A stretch of 64,000 bases of DNA from Chloroflexota bacterium (GTDB lineage Bacteria; Chloroflexota; Anaerolineae; Anaerolineales; Villigracilaceae): assembly GCA_023459215.1 (NCBI GenBank), contig JAEWVF010000084.1:40482-104481 (forward strand), read 5' to 3'. Each line of letters begins with the position of its first letter. Position 1 is the first letter of the stretch. Shown one piece after another: positions 38,356 through 47,389 of this stretch. Under the pieces are notes generated by a model. It was not told the origin of the DNA and did not search any database. It worked only from the letters and a program-made list of their open reading frames with translations. Position numbers and translations under genes: made by a program.

Positions 38356-40805
38356 CCCTGCCCATCCTGCAACGCAGACGAGAACGCCGCCTAGCGCGCG
38401 CCCGTTCGAGCGGACAGCGCCTGACGCGCGCCGGTCTGGGCTGCGGATTGCTGTTGGCCGTGCTGCTGGGGCTGGGAATTATTGGTTTTGCCCTGGGGTA
38501 TGCCGACCTGACAGCCAATCTGCCCGCCGTGGAAATGCTGCCAGCCCTGCTCGATTCGCCGGATGGGTTGGTTTACCAGCCAACCCGCCTGTACGACCGC
38601 AGCGGCCAGCAGGTGCTGGCGGTGCTCTCCCCGTTCGACGAGCCGCGCAAGGCCCTGCCGTTGGATGCTTCGGCCCCGGCGCATTTGCCGGTATCGCTGG
38701 CGCGCATCACCCTGGCCCTGGCCGACCCCGATTTTTACAACCATGCCGGTTACACCTGGCGCGGCTGGGATCAGGCAGAAAGCCACCCAACCCTGGCGCA
38801 GAAGCTGGTGGCCGATTTCCTGCTCTGGCAGGAAGAACCCGGCCTGCGTCGCGCCCTGCGCGAACGCATCCTGGCTGCCCAGATCACCTCCCGTTTCGGG
38901 CGCGAAAAAATTCTGGAATGGTATCTCAACTCGGCAGATTATGGCCGCCATGCCTATGGGGCGGAAACCGCCGCGCGCCTGTATCTTGGCAAGTCCGCCG
39001 CCGATTTGAACCTGGCCGAAGCGGCCCTGCTGGCCTCGGTCAGCCAGTCCCCGGCCATCAACCCGCACGATGCGCCCCAGGCCGCGCTCCAGCAGATGCA
39101 GGAGACGCTGGCAAGTTTGCCGGAGTGGGCCGCCACGGCCGAGGAACTTGAAAACGCCCGCCAGCAAATGCTGGTTTTTAGCGAGCCGATTCCCGAAACC
39201 AGCCTGGCCCCGGCCTTTAGTGAACTGGCGCTCTCACAACTGGAGTATCGCACGCGCATCGAGCGCGGCGGCATGGAAGTGGTCACCAGCCTCGATTTCA
39301 GCGCCCAAGAGCAGGCGCGCTGCGCCGTCCAGACCCAGGTGGCGCGCCTGGCCGGTCAGCCCGAGCCGGATTGCCCGCTACAGGTCGATCTCTCGCCGTT
39401 GCCGCCCGGCCAACCGGTCGCCGAAGCGGCCGCCAGCGCGGTGGTTATCAATCCACTGGATGGACAGGTGCTGGCGCTGGTTGGCGAGACAAGGCCGGAG
39501 AGCGAATCCGCCCTTTTGCCGGGACGCAGGCCGGGCACCAGCCTGCTGCCGTTCATCTACCTGACCGGATTCAGCCGGGGCTTGAATCCCGCTTCGTTGG
39601 TCTGGGACATCCCCCAGGCCGAGCCTGTCATCCCCAACCTGGACGGTATCTATCACGGCCCGGTGCGGGCGCGAGTGGCCTTGACCGGCGACTACCTGGC
39701 TCCGGCCCAGTCGGTGCTCGAGCAGATGGGCCTGTCCGCCGTTTTGCAGACGCTCAACCCGTTCGGCCTGCAACTGGGAGATACGCGCGATTTCGCCGCG
39801 CTGCTGGATGGGCAAAACCTGGTTTCGCCGTTAAGCATGGCCCGCGCCTATGGTGTCTTTGCAGCCAACGGCATGTACGTTGGTGACATCACCAGCGTGC
39901 TGGAAGTGCGCACAATTGAGGGCGTGGTCGTCTGGCGGGCCGCTGCGCCGCAAACGTCGGCGCTGGTCAGTCCGCAGTTATCGTATCTGATCAACCACAT
40001 CCTGGCGAACGACAACCTGGGCCGCCCAGCCACCTTGAAATTAAGCCGCACCCTGGACGGCAGGGACGCCTGGGCCGTCGGTTATACCCCAACCCGCGCC
40101 ATCGCGCTCTGGAGCGGCGGCGGGGTTAATTTGCGGGCTGTTTCGGGCCTGTTTGCCGCCCTCGTCGAAGCGGCTAACCAGGGAGAAAACCCGGTCGGCT
40201 GGCAAAGACCGGCCGGCGTTTCGCCGATCCATGTCTGCGATCCGTCCGGGATGCTGCCGACCCCGGCCTGCCCCAACATCGTCACGGAAGTGTTCTTGGC
40301 CGGTTATGAGCCGGTGCAAAGTGACACGCTGTATAAAACTTATGCCATCAACCGCGAAACCGGCTTGTTGGCGACCGTTTTCACCCCAGCGCGGCTGGTC
40401 GAAGAGCGGGTTTTCCTGGTTGCGCCGCCCGAAGCGCAGGAGTGGGCAAAAGCCTCGGGCCTGGCAATCCCGCCCAGCGCTTACGATAATATCCAGCCGC
40501 CGGCCAGCCGGGAGGGGCTGCGAATCTCGTCCCCTGAAATGTTTGCGCAGGTGCAGGGCAAAGTGACCGTCCGCGGCGCTGCCAGCGGGGAAGGGTTTTC
40601 CTACTTCCGCCTGCAATACGGCCAGGGTCTCAACCCAACCTCCTGGGTGCTGATTGGTGAAAATGTCACCACGCCAGTCGAGGATGGGATTCTGGCCGAG
40701 TGGGATACAAGCGGCCTGCAAGGCCTGTACGCCCTGCAACTGGTGTTGGTTTACGAAGACGGACGCATTGAAACGACCGCCATCCAGGTCGAAGTGAGCG
40801 AGTAA
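38349..40805 (+). CDS. Class A PBP (PBP1C)-like protein with degenerate active sites
   Basis: 818 residues: a transmembrane helix (about 28-50), a GT51-like domain (about 75-235), a transpeptidase-like domain (about 350-600) and a C-terminal Ig-like domain (about 715-818). The GT51 catalytic block ED-x-x-F-x-x-H-x-G reads A125-D-P-D-F-Y-N-H-A-G, so the essential Glu is Ala; the second Glu region (KILEWYLN) and GAETAARLYLGK are kept. The transpeptidase SxxK block (PG-S-x-x-K-P-F) reads PGTSLLPF, with Ser397 to Thr and Lys400 to Leu, and the KTG motif before DAWAVGYTP is lost. The fold seems intact but both chemistries are probably gone. A scaffold or regulatory role in wall synthesis is inferred. 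Confidence 0.8.
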   Translation: MPTLPILQRRRERRLARARSSGQRLTRAGLGCGLLLAVLLGLGIIGFALGYADLTANLPAVEMLPALLDSPDGLVYQPTRLYDRSGQQVLAVLSPFDEPRKALPLDASAPAHLPVSLARITLALADPDFYNHAGYTWRGWDQAESHPTLAQKLVADFLLWQEEPGLRRALRERILAAQITSRFGREKILEWYLNSADYGRHAYGAETAARLYLGKSAADLNLAEAALLASVSQSPAINPHDAPQAALQQMQETLASLPEWAATAEELENARQQMLVFSEPIPETSLAPAFSELALSQLEYRTRIERGGMEVVTSLDFSAQEQARCAVQTQVARLAGQPEPDCPLQVDLSPLPPGQPVAEAAASAVVINPLDGQVLALVGETRPESESALLPGRRPGTSLLPFIYLTGFSRGLNPASLVWDIPQAEPVIPNLDGIYHGPVRARVALTGDYLAPAQSVLEQMGLSAVLQTLNPFGLQLGDTRDFAALLDGQNLVSPLSMARAYGVFAANGMYVGDITSVLEVRTIEGVVVWRAAAPQTSALVSPQLSYLINHILANDNLGRPATLKLSRTLDGRDAWAVGYTPTRAIALWSGGGVNLRAVSGLFAALVEAANQGENPVGWQRPAGVSPIHVCDPSGMLPTPACPNIVTEVFLAGYEPVQSDTLYKTYAINRETGLLATVFTPARLVEERVFLVAPPEAQEWAKASGLAIPPSAYDNIQPPASREGLRISSPEMFAQVQGKVTVRGAASGEGFSYFRLQYGQGLNPTSWVLIGENVTTPVEDGILAEWDTSGLQGLYALQLVLVYEDGRIETTAIQVEVSE

Positions 40806-40851
40806 CAAAACATCCCATTCTGGCCTGTTTTGTTATAGAATTAGACAACCT

Positions 40852-42291
40852 ATGGAAGAAGAACTCCGTTTTACCGACCGGCCGGCCGTGCGCGCATTCA
40901 TCATTTTCATTTTGATGTTTGCGGCCTATTTGGTTATGGGCTACTACTTTACGTGGGAAAACAATGAAAAAGTCCGCCTGGAAGAGGCCCGCCTGAGCGC
41001 CAACACAGGTTTTGAAGTCAAATTAACTACCGATGAAATCAACAAACTGCTCCTGCCAGACCGGCAAAGGCAATTAACAGCCGAAGCGATTGATGTCGCC
41101 CTGTTGATTGGCGGATTAATCTTCTGGACGGTTTTTTTCTCGCAGTTCATCCTGCCGGTGCGCAAGCTGGGTGACCGCCTGGCCATCCTGGACCGCATGA
41201 TGGCTTATTTTTCAGGATTCCACGGCCCGGCGATTTTCATCGAAAACGGCAACGTTCGCGCCCGCCAGGATGAGAGTCAAAAACACGGCCCAGGCGTGGT
41301 CTGGCTGGATCATGCTTCCGCGGCGATTTTGCGAACCGCCACGCGCTTCACCCGCACCATTGGGCCGGGCGTCCACTTCACCAGCAAAGACGAATATATC
41401 GCGGCCACGGTTGATCTGCACACCCTGACCCAAAACATCGGCCCGAACGACGGCGAAAACCCCTTCACGGTTGCAAAGAACGATGAGAATTACCAGAGCA
41501 TCCAGGAAAGGCGCTGGGAAACCCGCGCGATGACCCGCGACGGGATTGAAGTGGTTGCCACAATCTCAGTCACATTCCGCATCGATTCGCAGCCGGGTGA
41601 AGGCAATACCCCCTACGGTTACAACGAAGAGAACACCCGCCGGGCTATCACCGAGGCCATCGTCCAGGGCGCAAAAACCAGCCAGCCGGTCTGGAGTCCG
41701 ATGCCGGCCAAAATGGCGGTCGATGTCTGGCGCGAGTACATATCCCGCATCCGCTTGAACCAGCTCTTTGAAACCCCACCCGGACGCGACCAAACCATCC
41801 TGCAAATCATCGGCGGCTTGCTGCGCCGCCGCTTGAGCGAAAACGATGTCGAGAGCATGGATGAGTTTGGCAATTTTACCGGCGGCACCATGCTTTGCCC
41901 GGAAACCGACAAGCTGCGCCAAATGGGCATCAAGGTTATGGGAGTAAATATCAAGCGCCTGATTCTGCCGCCCGAAGTGGAAGAGCGCCTGATCGCGCAA
42001 TGGACAACCTTCTGGGAGAAAAACGCCAAGAAGGAACGCGACCAGATCGACCGCCAGCGCCGCATCACCGAGGAAAACGCCCAGGCCGATGCCCTGACCG
42101 AGTTTGCCAAAATGGCTACTGCGGAATTCCAGCACACGCCGCCGCGCACCAAAACCCACGCTTTATACCTGTTCGCCCACGGCACATCCCAGTCTGTGAT
42201 CCGCAACGCCAGCCTGATGAAGAAAATGCCCAAGTCTGATACCAGTGTTCTGACCGAACTGGCGCACTGGCTCAAGGATCAATCCCGATGA
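40852..42291 (+). CDS. SPFH/band 7-like membrane protein A
   Basis: 479 residues. Two transmembrane helices at about 13-33 and 82-104 precede an SPFH-like domain: TIGPGVHFTSKDEYIAATVDLH, RWETRAMTRDGIEVVATISVTFRI (the T-x-DG-x-x-v pattern) and later IKVMGVNIKRLILPPEVEERL followed by a charged helical region (NAKKERDQIDRQRRITEENAQ). SPFH proteins form ring-like membrane cages, as HflK/HflC and flotillins do. Its stop overlaps the next gene's start (ATGA), so the two are co-translated. TAGAAT 10 nt before the ATG may be its promoter. Confidence 0.7.
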   Translation: MEEELRFTDRPAVRAFIIFILMFAAYLVMGYYFTWENNEKVRLEEARLSANTGFEVKLTTDEINKLLLPDRQRQLTAEAIDVALLIGGLIFWTVFFSQFILPVRKLGDRLAILDRMMAYFSGFHGPAIFIENGNVRARQDESQKHGPGVVWLDHASAAILRTATRFTRTIGPGVHFTSKDEYIAATVDLHTLTQNIGPNDGENPFTVAKNDENYQSIQERRWETRAMTRDGIEVVATISVTFRIDSQPGEGNTPYGYNEENTRRAITEAIVQGAKTSQPVWSPMPAKMAVDVWREYISRIRLNQLFETPPGRDQTILQIIGGLLRRRLSENDVESMDEFGNFTGGTMLCPETDKLRQMGIKVMGVNIKRLILPPEVEERLIAQWTTFWEKNAKKERDQIDRQRRITEENAQADALTEFAKMATAEFQHTPPRTKTHALYLFAHGTSQSVIRNASLMKKMPKSDTSVLTELAHWLKDQSR

Positions 42292-44204
42292 CGACCCCCT
42301 CCGTGGCGCAAACATCCGTGGACGGCAAATCCTTCGACTGGCTCAAAGGGATGGTCGAATCGGCCCTAAACTGGGTCTTTTCGCTGACCCACTCCGCCGG
42401 GCGCTACCGCGACATGGTGCGCACGCTCGGCTTAATGCTGCTCTACCTGTACTGGGTACTGACCTTGTATGATCTCAACGGCTGGATTAGCCTGTTCAAC
42501 GGGCTGTATGCCGAACCGTTTAACCCGAGCATCTTCCTGATCCGGTTCATGACGCTGCTCATCAGCATTTTCCTGCACCCTGAAGTGCTGCGGCATATGC
42601 TGGCAGTGGTCGCTCCGTATGTGCTCGTCCACCGGCTGGCTTCGGTTTACCTGGCCGATATTTTCGAAAAAGATGCCCAGGTCGCCAGCCGCTTCATCAA
42701 GCAGGCGGCTTTTGCCCAGGATTACCTGACCATCCGCATCCGCGCCGGGCGACTGGTCGAAAGCGACTACGATTCGCCTATCGTCCAGATTGGCGGGCCG
42801 GGCTATGTCACGGTCGAACTGGACAGCGCAGCCGTCTTCGAACGTCCCGACGGCAGCACCCGGGTGGTTGGGCCAACCGCCGACAAACTGCGCGGACGGG
42901 AAGTCATCGACGATTTCGAACGCCTGCGCCAGTGCATCGACCTGCGCGAAACCATCGACAAGCAGGATGTTAGTTCGCGCTCCAAGGATGGGATCGGCAT
43001 CACCGCCCGCGACATCCAATACTCTTTCAGCATCTACCGCGGCCCCAACCCAAAGAAAACGCTGCGTTCGCCCTATCCCTTCGACCCGGAAGCGGTCAAA
43101 AAACTGGTTTATGGCACAGTGATGCCGATGTGGCCGGGGAAAATCACCGAAAAAACGCCCGAATGGGCCAGGCTGCCAGGCAGGCTGTTCGTCAGCATCA
43201 ACGCCGAGTTTTCCAGTTTCATTGGCAGCAAAGGCTTGAGCGAGTTCTTCTCGAGCATTGGCGCGCCGGAAGAAGAAGCTCTGCGCAAGCGTGAAGCCAA
43301 ACTGCACCAGGATGCCCTGGCCCTGGCAGGCCAGGAGGGCATCGACATCAGCGAAAGTCCGCTCAAGGCAGTGCCGTTCACCTCGCGTTTCGATATGACC
43401 CAGCAGTTGTTCGGCGCTGAAAAGTTCAAAGAATTCATGAAGAATAAAGGCTTCCAGGTCAATTGGATTGGCGTGGGCACCTGGGACATTCCCGGTGAAA
43501 TCATCCCATCCAATCATCTTGAAGCCTGGAAAACCAGTCAAGAAAATCGCAGATTGGGCGGGACAGAGCAAATCAACCGCCTGTACGAGGATACCCGGGC
43601 AGTCACCCTGATCAAGCTGATCAACGAAATGCCCATCCTGCTTTACTACAAGTTGTATAACGAGATGGAAAAAGGGGAAAAACAGGCCGAGGACATCATC
43701 CAGTCCCTGTTCGATGAATATCTCAACCGGCTGAAAAACGCCGCCAAACATTTTGAAGATATTCGCCAGCCCATCCCTGAAAACATCATTACCGCGCTTG
43801 AATCCCTCGAGGCGCTGAGCCGGTATCATGAAATTGGGGCAGATTATTATCTCTGCCAGCGCATCACCTCCAAACCCGATGCCAGCATTCAGGGCGCAAT
43901 CGCCTACCAGATCGAGGTGGCGCTCGCCAAAACCCGCCTGTACGGCTATCGCTCCGAACCGATCGAGTTTGACTTTGGCGAACTCGACAGCGCCGAATTC
44001 GTTTTCTCGCTCGATGTCAGCGAAGGCAGCCTGGAACCCGCCAACCCGCAAGTCAGGACAATGCGCTGCGAAGGCGAGCTTTACGTTCAGACCGCGTTCC
44101 AGGTGATTCTCCTTGCCGGCAGCGAAGCAGATGTCTGGATCAACCTTTCACACCACGGAATCAGCCTGACAGAACACTTGCCCGCCATTCGATTGACAGC
44201 ATAA
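42288..44204 (+). CDS. SPFH/band 7-like membrane protein B
   Basis: 638 residues. About three hydrophobic helices in 40-125 (LGLMLLYLYWVLTLYDL, FLIRFMTLLISIFLHP) are followed by an SPFH-like domain: IVQIGGPGYVTVELDSAAVFERPDGSTRVVGP, LRETIDKQDVSSRSKDGIGITARDIQYSFSIYRG. Helical regions follow (ENRRLGGTEQINRLYEDTRAV, YLNRLKNAAKHFEDIR) and the C-terminus is beta-rich. Translational coupling to protein A suggests a hetero-oligomer, like HflK/HflC, but with longer and different extensions. No FtsH gene is adjacent. Confidence 0.65.
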   Translation: MTTPSVAQTSVDGKSFDWLKGMVESALNWVFSLTHSAGRYRDMVRTLGLMLLYLYWVLTLYDLNGWISLFNGLYAEPFNPSIFLIRFMTLLISIFLHPEVLRHMLAVVAPYVLVHRLASVYLADIFEKDAQVASRFIKQAAFAQDYLTIRIRAGRLVESDYDSPIVQIGGPGYVTVELDSAAVFERPDGSTRVVGPTADKLRGREVIDDFERLRQCIDLRETIDKQDVSSRSKDGIGITARDIQYSFSIYRGPNPKKTLRSPYPFDPEAVKKLVYGTVMPMWPGKITEKTPEWARLPGRLFVSINAEFSSFIGSKGLSEFFSSIGAPEEEALRKREAKLHQDALALAGQEGIDISESPLKAVPFTSRFDMTQQLFGAEKFKEFMKNKGFQVNWIGVGTWDIPGEIIPSNHLEAWKTSQENRRLGGTEQINRLYEDTRAVTLIKLINEMPILLYYKLYNEMEKGEKQAEDIIQSLFDEYLNRLKNAAKHFEDIRQPIPENIITALESLEALSRYHEIGADYYLCQRITSKPDASIQGAIAYQIEVALAKTRLYGYRSEPIEFDFGELDSAEFVFSLDVSEGSLEPANPQVRTMRCEGELYVQTAFQVILLAGSEADVWINLSHHGISLTEHLPAIRLTA

Positions 44205-44215
44205 AGGGAAGGCCT

Positions 44216-45160
44216 ATGCAAACGACCCCTGAAGAGCAAACTGTCCTGGTAATCGGCGCAGCTGGCATCGATATTGTCGCCCGTCTTGATGGGGAAACCC
44301 AGATGGGAACCTCCAATCCTTCGCGGATTCGGACCTCCTTTGGCGGCACCGCCCGCAATGTGGCCGAAAACCTGGCCCGCCTCGGCCAACCCGTCAGCCT
44401 GCTGGCCGTGCTGGGGAACGACCACCCCGGTGAGGAAGTTTTCGCTTACACCCGCCAGGCCGGGGTGGATGTGACCCACATCCACCGGGTCGAAGAATAT
44501 CCCACCGGGGTGTACATGGCTGTCCTGAACAAACAGGGCCGGCTGGAATACGCTTTTGACGATATGCGCGTGCTGGAAGAACTGACCGCCAGCTACCTGA
44601 CCTATCACCAGGACCTTTTCGAAGCGGCCAGCCTGCTCTTTATTGACGCCAACCTGCCGCCCAACACCCTGCAAACCGCTTTCGAACTGGCCGAACGATA
44701 CCAACTGCCAGTATGCGCCGATCCAACCTCCCGTCCGCTTGCGCCGCGATTGAAACCCTATCTTAACCGGTTGAAGCTAATCGTCCCCAGCGTTGCCGAA
44801 GCGGGCATCCTGACCGGTGACACGTTCGAAGCTGCTGACCGCGAGGCCGCCCTGAGCGCGGCGCGCGCCCTGGTCAACCGCGGCGTCGATATTGCCCTGA
44901 TCACCATGTCCGAATTCGGCCTGTGCTACGCGACATCGGAAACCAGCGGACACATCCCGGCGGTCAGCACCACCGTCAACGACCCGACCGGGGCCGGAGA
45001 CGCCCTGACAGGCGCTTTTATCTACGCCTTGCTAAACAATATCGAAATCGACGACGCCGCCCGGCTGGGAGCGGCAGCCGCCGCCCTGGCGCTGCGCTAC
45101 CCCGGCACGGTCTACCCCGACCTGTCACTCGACAAACTCTATAACGAACTTTCCGCCTGA
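44216..45160 (+). CDS. psuK: PfkB-family kinase, probable pseudouridine kinase
   Basis: 314 residues. VLVIGAAGIDIVARLDGET opens the ribokinase fold. RIRTSFGGTARNVAENLARLG is the first PfkB signature and NDPTGAGDALTGAFIYAL the second, with the catalytic Asp and anion hole. Position directly before a pseudouridine-5'-phosphate glycosidase gene makes pseudouridine kinase (to PsiMP) the best call. The family alone would allow other sugar or nucleoside substrates. AAGGGAAGG precedes the ATG. Confidence 0.85.
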   Translation: MQTTPEEQTVLVIGAAGIDIVARLDGETQMGTSNPSRIRTSFGGTARNVAENLARLGQPVSLLAVLGNDHPGEEVFAYTRQAGVDVTHIHRVEEYPTGVYMAVLNKQGRLEYAFDDMRVLEELTASYLTYHQDLFEAASLLFIDANLPPNTLQTAFELAERYQLPVCADPTSRPLAPRLKPYLNRLKLIVPSVAEAGILTGDTFEAADREAALSAARALVNRGVDIALITMSEFGLCYATSETSGHIPAVSTTVNDPTGAGDALTGAFIYALLNNIEIDDAARLGAAAAALALRYPGTVYPDLSLDKLYNELSA

Positions 45161-45166
45161 CCCTTG

Positions 45167-46102
45167 ATGATGATAACCAAATTACCCCCCTACTATCATT
45201 TCAACCCCGAAGTTCTGCACGCCCGCCAGCAGGGAACAGCGCTGGTTGCGCTCGAATCAACCGTTATCACCCATGGCCTGCCCCAGCCCGAAAACCTGGC
45301 CCTGGCGCGCGACATGGAAGCCGCCATCCGCGCCCAGGGCGCAACCCCGGCCACAATTGCCATCCTCGATGACCAAATCCATATCGGGCTGGACGATGCC
45401 GAACTGCAACGTCTGGCAGCCGCCCAGGATGTACTCAAAATCAGCCTGCGCGACTTTGCGACGGCCCTCGTCCAGCACAAACTGGGCGGCACCACCGTGG
45501 CCGGGACGATGTTCGCCGCGCATCAAGCCGGGATTCCGGTTTTTGCCACCGGCGGGATTGGCGGCGTGCACCGCGAGGCGCGCATGGATATTTCGACCGA
45601 CCTGCAAGCGTTGGCACAGATGCCGATGATTGTGGTCTGCGCCGGGGCAAAGTCGATCCTCGACCTGCCATCCACGCTCGAATACCTGGAAACGGTCGGC
45701 GTGCCGGTCGTCGGCTACGGGACGGATACCTTCCCCGAGTTTTTCTCCCCGCCCGGCAAACTACCCGTCAGCATCCGGCTCGATTCGCCCGCCGAAATCG
45801 TCCGTTTTGCCGAAACCCACTGGGCGCTGGGCCTGAAAAGCGCTGTGCTGGTCTGCCAGCCGATCCCCGCCAAAGAGGCCCTGCCGGTCGAAGAGGCCAT
45901 TCCAGCCGAGGAACAGGCCTCGCGCGAAGCCATCGAACAAGGTATTGGCGGCCAAAAGTTGACACCCTTCCTGCTCGGACGCGTCAAAGAATTGACCGGC
46001 GGCAAATCGATGCAGGCCAATCTGGCCCTGCTCAAAAACAATGCGGTTTTGGCCGCGAAAATCGCGGTCGAGATGGGGAAAACAAAACAGAATCTCGCCT
46101 GA
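45167..46102 (+). CDS. psuG: Pseudouridine-5'-phosphate glycosidase
   Basis: About 311 residues. VALESTVITHGLPQPENLALARDME, GATPATIAILD, FGT-region equivalent DVLKISLRDFATALVQHKLGGTTVAGTM and IPVFATGGIGGVHREA, plus FVCAGAKSILDLPSTLEYLETVGVPVVGYGTD (here starting VVCAG), are diagnostic. It splits pseudouridine 5'-phosphate to uracil and ribose 5-phosphate. It lies a few nt after psuK, so the pair salvages pseudouridine from RNA turnover. TTG at 45164 and ATGs at 45167/45170 are possible starts. Confidence 0.92.
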   Translation: MMITKLPPYYHFNPEVLHARQQGTALVALESTVITHGLPQPENLALARDMEAAIRAQGATPATIAILDDQIHIGLDDAELQRLAAAQDVLKISLRDFATALVQHKLGGTTVAGTMFAAHQAGIPVFATGGIGGVHREARMDISTDLQALAQMPMIVVCAGAKSILDLPSTLEYLETVGVPVVGYGTDTFPEFFSPPGKLPVSIRLDSPAEIVRFAETHWALGLKSAVLVCQPIPAKEALPVEEAIPAEEQASREAIEQGIGGQKLTPFLLGRVKELTGGKSMQANLALLKNNAVLAAKIAVEMGKTKQNLA

Positions 46103-46111
46103 TTAAAAATC

Positions 46112-46140
46112 GTAGGGGCGACGCGTTGCGTCGCCCCTAC
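46112..46140. terminator. Perfect hairpin between convergent genes (GTAGGGGCGACGC type repeat)
   Basis: GTAGGGGCGACGC (46112-46124) and GCGTCGCCCCTAC (46128-46140) pair perfectly around GTT. It lies between psuG and the ATP-grasp gene. The sequence resembles a repeat common in many bacterial genomes, and it may act as a two-way terminator though T-tracts are weak. Confidence 0.7.
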
Positions 46141-46153
46141 CGTTATCAACAGG

Positions 46154-47308
46154 TTATTTTTTCGCCTTTTTGGCCTTCTCAGGCATCTCGCGCCCTTGCA
46201 GCAACCCCCATCGGCTGGCGCCCAGGTACAGGATTTCAAGGATCAAATCCTCGTAAGAAATACCCTCGGCGGCGGCCTCCAGGCACAGGTCGCTGTAACC
46301 GGGGGTTATTCCGGGCAGCGGATTGATCTCAATCAGTACCGGCTCGCCTTCGTTGTTCAGGCGGATGTCGGTACGTGAGACATCGATAGCCTTGATGGTC
46401 ATGTGGGCTTTGACAATCAACGATTGAATTTTGCGCGCCAATTCGGGAGAAATATCTGCCGGGCAGAAATAACCCGGCGCGCCCTCCTCGCCCACCGATT
46501 TGGACTTGGAGGCCTGGCTGTAAACCCCAGGCGTGACCGAACGCGAACTGTCCAATTCAAGGATGGGGAAAACATGATAGCCATGCTTCTCGGTATACCA
46601 CTCGGGATGGCGGGAGTAACGCACGGCATCCCAACGGCCAACCAGCCCGCAGGTAAACTCGCGTCCTGACAGGAAGGTCTCCACCAGGGCCGGCTGGCGA
46701 TAAACCTGGACGATATACTGAACCCGTTCGCGCATTTCAGCCTCGTTGTGAACAATGGCCTTCAAGTCCACACCCATGCCGGTGCCCTCACGGGATGGCT
46801 TGACGAAAAGCGGAAAGCGCAATTCAGGGCGCAGCGATTCATCGCCAATAATGAACTCCTGGAAGGGCGCCACCGGCAAGCGGCGGTCACGCCACAGGCG
46901 TTTGGTCAGGGTTTTATCGAGCGCAATTGCATTCGCCATCACCCGCGAATGGGTATAGGGAATGCGCAGCATCTCCAACAGGGCCGGGGTTTGGGCCTCG
47001 CGGGCGTCGCCGCCCAGGCCTTCGGCAATGTTGAAGCAAATGTCGGGTTGAATTTCTTTTAGCGCGTAAGGGAGATTGCGGTCTGCCGGGATGAAAACTG
47101 TCGTGTGTCCATCGGTTTCAATCGCGGCCTGAATCGCCTGAATCGTCTCGATATGGTCATAGTCTGCCAGTGCATCGGCGGCAACGCCATCGGGAAGAAC
47201 TGCGTCATCTTCCTTGACATTGGCCAGCACGGCAACCCGCCAGGGACGTTCCGGGCGGATACTACTGGGAGGCTTTTCCGGCTCTTGTTCGGGGGCAGGG
47301 GTGTTCAT
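46154..47308 (-). CDS. ATP-grasp ligase, D-alanine--D-alanine ligase-like
   Basis: 384 residues. ATP-grasp features: RFPLFVKPSREGTGMGVDLKAIV (ATP-binding Lys and Gly loop), QPALVETFLSGREFTCGLVG, and the metal-binding end LIEINPLPGITPGYSDL. The N-terminal domain (RVAVLANVKED, FNIAEGLGGDAREAQTPALLEMLRIPYTHS) fits the D-Ala-D-Ala ligase superfamily. Its length and C-terminus differ from a standard Ddl, so the amino acids joined may differ. The ATG at 47308 with AAGGAG upstream is chosen. It lies near an L,D-transpeptidase gene. Confidence 0.8.
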   Translation of the reverse strand: MNTPAPEQEPEKPPSSIRPERPWRVAVLANVKEDDAVLPDGVAADALADYDHIETIQAIQAAIETDGHTTVFIPADRNLPYALKEIQPDICFNIAEGLGGDAREAQTPALLEMLRIPYTHSRVMANAIALDKTLTKRLWRDRRLPVAPFQEFIIGDESLRPELRFPLFVKPSREGTGMGVDLKAIVHNEAEMRERVQYIVQVYRQPALVETFLSGREFTCGLVGRWDAVRYSRHPEWYTEKHGYHVFPILELDSSRSVTPGVYSQASKSKSVGEEGAPGYFCPADISPELARKIQSLIVKAHMTIKAIDVSRTDIRLNNEGEPVLIEINPLPGITPGYSDLCLEAAAEGISYEDLILEILYLGASRWGLLQGREMPEKAKKAKK

Positions 47309-47389
47309 TGTTTTTCTCCTTGGTTTTATTAAATCAAGCCCGAAGTATAGCCCAATGTACGCAGAATACAAGCCCGCGTTCCATACGTT

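Noticed and set aside
45164..45170. TTG at 45164 as psuG start
   Set aside because: ATG codons follow at once at 45167 and 45170, so a TTG start is unlikely.
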